8,925 nt of DNA, taken from contig CAKZOF010000586.1 in NCBI GenBank assembly GCA_937135995.1, forward strand, positions 1 to 8,925, given 5' to 3'. How positions within the stretch are numbered: the stretch's first letter is position 1; the number at the start of each line of letters is the position of its first letter. Below are positions 5,334-8,925 of this stretch, piece after piece. The position numbers and the translations under genes are program-made. The DNA is from an uncultured Pyrinomonas sp. (lineage in GTDB: Bacteria > Acidobacteriota > Blastocatellia > Pyrinomonadales > Pyrinomonadaceae). The notes beneath the pieces were generated by a model. That model was not told the origin of the DNA. It ran no database searches and saw nothing but the letters and a program-made list of their open reading frames with translations.

Positions 5334-7775
5334 TCAGCTTTCCGTCATGGTCGGCGTACTTGATTGAGTCGGCGACTCGGCGGTCCAGAGAGAAGGATGC
5401 GTCGCGTCGTCGGTCGGGCCGACATCGGTCGGGCAAGCGCTTTCCAGCGCCAGCGCGAGCACCTCGTCGATGGTCTCGACCAGTTCAATATTGAGCGCGT
5501 TGCGGACCTCTTCCGGCACTTCGACCAAATCCTTCTCGTTGTCTTTCGGGATGATGACGGTCGAGATGCCGAAGCGATGAGCCGCCAAGAGCTTCTCTTT
5601 GATCCCGCCGACGGGGAGCACGCGCCCGCGCAAGGTGATCTCGCCCGTCATGGCGATGTCGGCCCGCACGGGGACACGCATCAAGACGGAAGCCATTGCC
5701 GTCGCCAGCGTGATGCCCGCTGATGGGCCATCTTTAGGGATCGCCCCTTCCGGGATATGCACGTGCAGATCACGCTTGCGGATGAAATCGAGGCTCATGC
5801 CGAGCCGCTCGGCGCGCGCTTTAATGCAGGTCAAAGCCGCTTGGGCCGATTCTTGCATGACGTCGCCGAGCTTGCCGGTAAGCGTGACATTGCCGCGCCC
5901 TTGAGTGAGCGTCGCTTCGATCTGCAAGACATCGCCGCCGACTTCGGTCCACGCAAGACCGGTTGCCAACCCGACTTCACTGGTTGCGGCCAGACCTTGA
6001 GCGCGGAATTTGATCGGCCCGAGCATCTCGCGGACGCGCTCGGCATCGATCACTTCCTTGAAACCGGCGCCCGCTTTTTGTGCAACGAGCTTGCGTGCGA
6101 CCTTGCGGCAGCACGAACCGATCTCGCGCTCCAAGTTGCGCACGCCGGCTTCGCGCGTGTAGTGGCGAATGATCTCGAGCAAGCCGTCTTCGGTGAACTC
6201 GATCTGGTTCGGTTTCAACCCGTTCGCTTCGGCCTGCTTGGGCACGAGGTGGCGGCGCGCGATCTCCAGCTTCTCGCGCTCCGTGTAGCCCGAAAGGCGC
6301 AGGATCTCAAGACGATCCTGCAACGCGGGCGGGATGGTGTGGAGCACGTTGGCCGTCGCGATGAAGAAGACCTTCGATAGATCGTAGTCGACGTCCAAGT
6401 AGTGGTCGTGGAAAGCGTGGTTCTGCTCCGGGTCGAGCACTTCGAGCAGCGCCGCTGCCGGATCACCGCGAAAGTCCATGCCGAGCTTGTCGACTTCGTC
6501 GAGCAACATCACCGGATTGATCGTTCCCGCCTTCTTCATCATCTGGATGATTTGACCCGGCAACGCTCCGATGTAGGTGCGCCGGTGGCCGCGAATCTCC
6601 GCTTCATCGCGGACGCCGCCCAAGCTCAACCGGACGAACTTCCTGCCGGTCGCGCGCGCGATCGATTTGCCCAGACTGGTCTTGCCGACGCCCGGCGGAC
6701 CGACGAAGCAGAGGATCGAGCCCTTGGGGTTCTTGACCAGTTGGCGGACGGCCAAGTATTCGAGGATGCGCTCTTTGATCTTCTCCAAGCCGTAGTGGTC
6801 TTCGTTCAAGACCTCTTCAGCTTTCTGTAGGTCACGCACCTCTTTCGATTCCTGCTTCCACGGCACGCTCAAGAGCCAATCGATGTAGGTGCGCGAAACG
6901 GTCCCTTCCGCCGACATGGGCGGCATCGCTTCCAAGCGATTGAGCTCTTGAAGCGCTTTCTCTTTGGCTTCTGCCGACATGCCGGCCTCTTCGATCTTCT
7001 TGCGTAGTTCGTCGAGTTCGGCCTTTTCGTCTTTGCGTCCGAGTTCTTTGTGGATCGCTTTGATCTGTTCGTTCAGGTAGTACTCGCGTTGCGCCTTCTC
7101 CATCTGGCGCTTGACGCGATTCTGAATAGTGCGGTCGATCTGCCGCTTTTCGACCTCGATCTCCAGCAGTTCGACGATGCGTTGCAACCTCTCGTGAACG
7201 GAGAAGATTTCGAGCAACCCTTGTTTGTCTTCCACCGAGATGCGCATCTGCGAGGCGAACTGATCGGCCATCTGCGCCGGATCCGGATTGCGCAGCGCCG
7301 CTTGCAACGCGTCGGTCGGCACCTCTGGCGCAAGTCGCATGTGCTGTTCGAGCAGTTGTGCGATGCGTTGGATCAACGCCTCGACGCGCAATCCCGTCTC
7401 TGCGGCAACGGGCGCGCGCCGGACCACGGCCGTGAAGGCTCCGGCGTCGTTTTCGACGCGAATCGCCGTGGCCCGTTCGCGCCCTTCGACGATCACTTTG
7501 ATCTGGCCGTTGTCTTGGCGTTGTGCTTGGAGGATGCGAGCGATGGTGCCGACGCGATAGATCTGCTCCGGCGTCGGTTCGTCGATCGACGCATCGTGTT
7601 GCGTGGCGAGAAAGATCGTGCGGTCGGTGGCGAGCGCTTTTTCCAGCGCGCGAACCGAACCGGGCCGCCCGATCTTGAACGCGACTTTGGTCCATGGGAA
7701 GATGACCACGTCGCGAATGGGCACCATCGGGTAACGGGCGATATCCTTTGGGGTGTTGTCAGAGTATTCTTCCAT
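5334..7775 (-). CDS. lon: ATP-dependent protease Lon
   Basis: Lon is a cytoplasmic hexameric AAA+ serine protease that degrades misfolded and some regulatory proteins. The 813 residues contain the whole plan. The N-terminal substrate-recognition domain begins at [13 protein letters not shown] (15-27), and a long coiled-coil linker spans about 205-285. The AAA+ module has Walker A GPPGVGKT (359-366), Walker B VMLLDE (422-427), sensor-1 Asn476, Arg488 and sensor-2 GVRNLER (544-550). The protease domain has the Ser-Lys dyad at Ser685 in PKDGPSAG and Lys726 in GGIKEK. All catalytic residues are intact. The last 35 or so residues form a Ser/Thr/Pro-rich tail beyond the usual Lon end. The ATG at 7775 has AAGG seven bases upstream. 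clpX lies 140 bases before it, a common gene order, and a terminator follows. Confidence 0.97.
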   Translation of the reverse strand: MEEYSDNTPKDIARYPMVPIRDVVIFPWTKVAFKIGRPGSVRALEKALATDRTIFLATQHDASIDEPTPEQIYRVGTIARILQAQRQDNGQIKVIVEGRERATAIRVENDAGAFTAVVRRAPVAAETGLRVEALIQRIAQLLEQHMRLAPEVPTDALQAALRNPDPAQMADQFASQMRISVEDKQGLLEIFSVHERLQRIVELLEIEVEKRQIDRTIQNRVKRQMEKAQREYYLNEQIKAIHKELGRKDEKAELDELRKKIEEAGMSAEAKEKALQELNRLEAMPPMSAEGTVSRTYIDWLLSVPWKQESKEVRDLQKAEEVLNEDHYGLEKIKERILEYLAVRQLVKNPKGSILCFVGPPGVGKTSLGKSIARATGRKFVRLSLGGVRDEAEIRGHRRTYIGALPGQIIQMMKKAGTINPVMLLDEVDKLGMDFRGDPAAALLEVLDPEQNHAFHDHYLDVDYDLSKVFFIATANVLHTIPPALQDRLEILRLSGYTEREKLEIARRHLVPKQAEANGLKPNQIEFTEDGLLEIIRHYTREAGVRNLEREIGSCCRKVARKLVAQKAGAGFKEVIDAERVREMLGPIKFRAQGLAATSEVGLATGLAWTEVGGDVLQIEATLTQGRGNVTLTGKLGDVMQESAQAALTCIKARAERLGMSLDFIRKRDLHVHIPEGAIPKDGPSAGITLATAMASVLMRVPVRADIAMTGEITLRGRVLPVGGIKEKLLAAHRFGISTVIIPKDNEKDLVEVPEEVRNALNIELVETIDEVLALALESACPTDVGPTDDATHPSLWTAESPTQSSTPTMTES

Positions 7776-7816
7776 AGCCTGCCTTAGTCGTGTTAGCGAT
7801 CCTGCCCAAGTTGCGA

Positions 7817-7850
7817 AGGGCGAGACGCGCTACCGTGAGCCGCTCGCCCT
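7817..7850 (-). other. Hairpin in the clpX-lon gap
   Basis: AGGGCGAG (7817-7824) and CTCGCCCT (7843-7850) form a perfect eight-pair stem around an 18-base loop. No T run follows on either strand. It would lie in the lon 5' untranslated region if the candidate promoter at 7876-7904 is used. It could be a weak terminator after clpX or a leader-RNA structure. Confidence 0.4.
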
Positions 7851-7866
7851 CCGTCGGTGATCTTGA

Positions 7867-7892
7867 CGAAAGTTAATTTTAGAACACTTTCG
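7867..7892. repeat. Dyad around the candidate lon -10
   Basis: CGAAAGT (7867-7873) and ACTTTCG (7886-7892) are perfect inverted copies separated by 12 AT-rich bases that contain the candidate -10. The layout suits an operator overlapping a promoter. It starts 24 bases beyond the clpX stop. Confidence 0.45.
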
Positions 7893-7904
7893 AAGCAAAT
7901 GCCA
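7876..7904 (-). promoter_or_regulatory. Candidate lon promoter
   Basis: The minus strand has TGGCAT (7899-7904), 17 bases, then TAAAAT (7876-7881). The -10 is a five-of-six match; the -35 is poor. It would give lon an untranslated leader of roughly 95 bases that contains the hairpin at 7817-7850. I see no CIRCE-type heat-shock operator here. Confidence 0.3.
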
Positions 7905-7915
7905 CTCGTCGGCAC

Positions 7916-8925
7916 TCAGGCCGCCGCTCCGTCGAGCAGTTCGGCGGGAAAGACGCGACGCCGTTCGACCATCTCGCGCGTGATGATCAATTCCTTGATG
8001 CGCCGCTGTCCGGGCAGTTCGTACATCGCGTCGAGCAACAGCTCTTCCATGATCATCATCAGCCCGCGCGCGCCCACTTTGCGTTGCACGGCTTGATGGG
8101 CGATGGCGCGCAAAGCTTCGTCGGTGAAGCGCAGCTTGATGTTGTCGTACTCAAATTTCTTTTGGTACTGCTTGACGAGCGCGTTCTTCGGTTCGGTCAG
8201 GATGCGCACGAGCGCCGCCTCGTCCAGTTCGTGCAGCACAGCGAGCACCGGAAGACGACCGACGAACTCCGGGATCAAGCCATAGCGCACCAGATCTTCC
8301 GGTTGTACGTGGGCCATGGCCTCGGCGTAGCGATTCGCGCCGGGCCTGATCTCGGCCTGAAAGCCGAGCGATTTGTTGCGCAGGCGTTTCTCGATGACCT
8401 TTTCCAGCCCGACAAAGGCACCGCCGCAGATGAAGAGGATGTTGGTTGTATCGACGGGGAAGAACTCTTGGTGTGGGTGTTTACGCCCGCCCTGCGGCGG
8501 GACGTTGGCGATGGTTCCTTCGAGTATTTTGAGCAGCGCTTGTTGCACACCTTCGCCCGACACATCGCGCGTAATCGACGGGTTCTCGTCCTTGCGGCAG
8601 ATCTTGTCCACCTCGTCGATGTAGATGATCCCTTGTTGCGCGCGCTCGACGTCGCCGTTGGCCGCCTGCAGCAGACGTAGGATGATGTTTTCGACGTCTT
8701 CGCCGACATACCCGGCTTCCGTCAGCGTAGTGGCATCGACGATGGTGAAGGGGACCGACAGGATGCGCGCAAGCGTCTGCGCAAGCAGCGTTTTGCCCGT
8801 GCCGGTCGGCCCGATCAGCAGGATGTTCGACTTCTGAATCTCGATGTCGCTCCGGCGGCGGGCCAGTTCGATGCGCTTGTAGTGTTGATAGACAGCGACG
8901 GCAAGCCGTTTCTTCGTCTCCTCTT
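7916..8925 (-). CDS. clpX: ATP-dependent Clp protease ATP-binding subunit ClpX, 5' end beyond the window
   Basis: ClpX is the AAA+ unfoldase that feeds tagged or unfolded substrates to ClpP. The visible 335 residues cover the ATPase module: Walker A GPTGTGKT (38-45 of the visible part), pore loop GYVG (71-74), Walker B IIYIDE (99-104), the RKH substrate loop (147-149), [11 protein letters not shown] and the sensor-2 region KVGARGL. The ClpP-contacting loop reads LGF where Escherichia coli has IGF, a conservative change. The zinc-binding N-terminal domain lies beyond base 8925. A GTG at 8609-8611 encodes Val105 inside Walker B and is not a start. The frame runs open to the edge. The gene ends in TGA 140 bases before lon. 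Confidence 0.97.
   Translation of the reverse strand, partial: EETKKRLAVAVYQHYKRIELARRRSDIEIQKSNILLIGPTGTGKTLLAQTLARILSVPFTIVDATTLTEAGYVGEDVENIILRLLQAANGDVERAQQGIIYIDEVDKICRKDENPSITRDVSGEGVQQALLKILEGTIANVPPQGGRKHPHQEFFPVDTTNILFICGGAFVGLEKVIEKRLRNKSLGFQAEIRPGANRYAEAMAHVQPEDLVRYGLIPEFVGRLPVLAVLHELDEAALVRILTEPKNALVKQYQKKFEYDNIKLRFTDEALRAIAHQAVQRKVGARGLMMIMEELLLDAMYELPGQRRIKELIITREMVERRRVFPAELLDGAAA

Noticed and set aside
7855..7915. A CIRCE-type or sigma-54 site before lon
   Set aside because: GAGTG-containing bases and TGGCA...TTGC are present, but neither the inverted spacing of CIRCE nor the GG-N10-GC spacing of sigma-54 is met.
7916..8611. clpX starting at the GTG at 8609-8611
   Set aside because: That codon is Val in the Walker B motif; the frame continues with Walker A and the pore loop to the window edge.

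Overview
The window is bacterial. It joins two kinds of DNA: a housekeeping, GC-rich block on the right and a less GC-rich CRISPR block on the left. All supported genes lie on the minus strand and read right to left: clpX (cut by the window edge), lon, a secreted alpha/beta-hydrolase-fold protein, a gamma-glutamyltransferase(GGT)-like reading frame, the catalytic half of cas1, cas2, a leader, and a CRISPR array that appears to continue past the left edge. The clpX-lon neighbourhood is common to many bacteria. The secreted GGT-like and esterase-like proteins and the base composition would suit an Acidobacteriota-type genome, but that taxonomic guess is weak.

Right block (about 2460-8925). ClpX and Lon are intact in every motif visible and belong to the ATP-dependent protein quality-control machinery. 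A 140-base gap between them holds a candidate lon promoter inside a small dyad, and a hairpin. Lon ends in a strong intrinsic terminator (5272-5306). The esterase-like gene follows as its own unit, with an extended -10 upstream, a GTG start and a signal peptide. Next comes a GGT-like protein, also with a signal peptide, whose export region carries a 14-codon tandem duplication.

Left block (1-about 2475). The 490-codon frame at 1795-3267 is a chimera. Residues 1 to about 270 are the start of a secreted GGT-like protein and residues about 265-490 are the catalytic part of Cas1. The join falls on a DIAREIV segment that fits both families, and base composition changes at the same place. GGT loses its catalytic small subunit and Cas1 loses its N-terminal beta domain. 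This is either a genomic breakpoint at microhomology or an assembly chimera. Cas2 (1442-1705) is intact. The leader (979-1441) holds a candidate promoter, a near-palindrome and echoes of the cas2 3' end spaced 65-67 bases apart. The array shows 15 repeats of 30 bases and 14 spacers of 36-38 bases. Two of the spacers share a 14-base block and can be merged into one 58-base target segment.

How the genes work together: Cas1-Cas2 would add spacers at the leader end of the array, but the Cas1 seen here is unlikely to work as encoded. No effector genes are in the window, so the subtype cannot be fixed. The repeat, whose minus strand ends in ATTGAAAC, fits the group shared by type I-B and type III systems.
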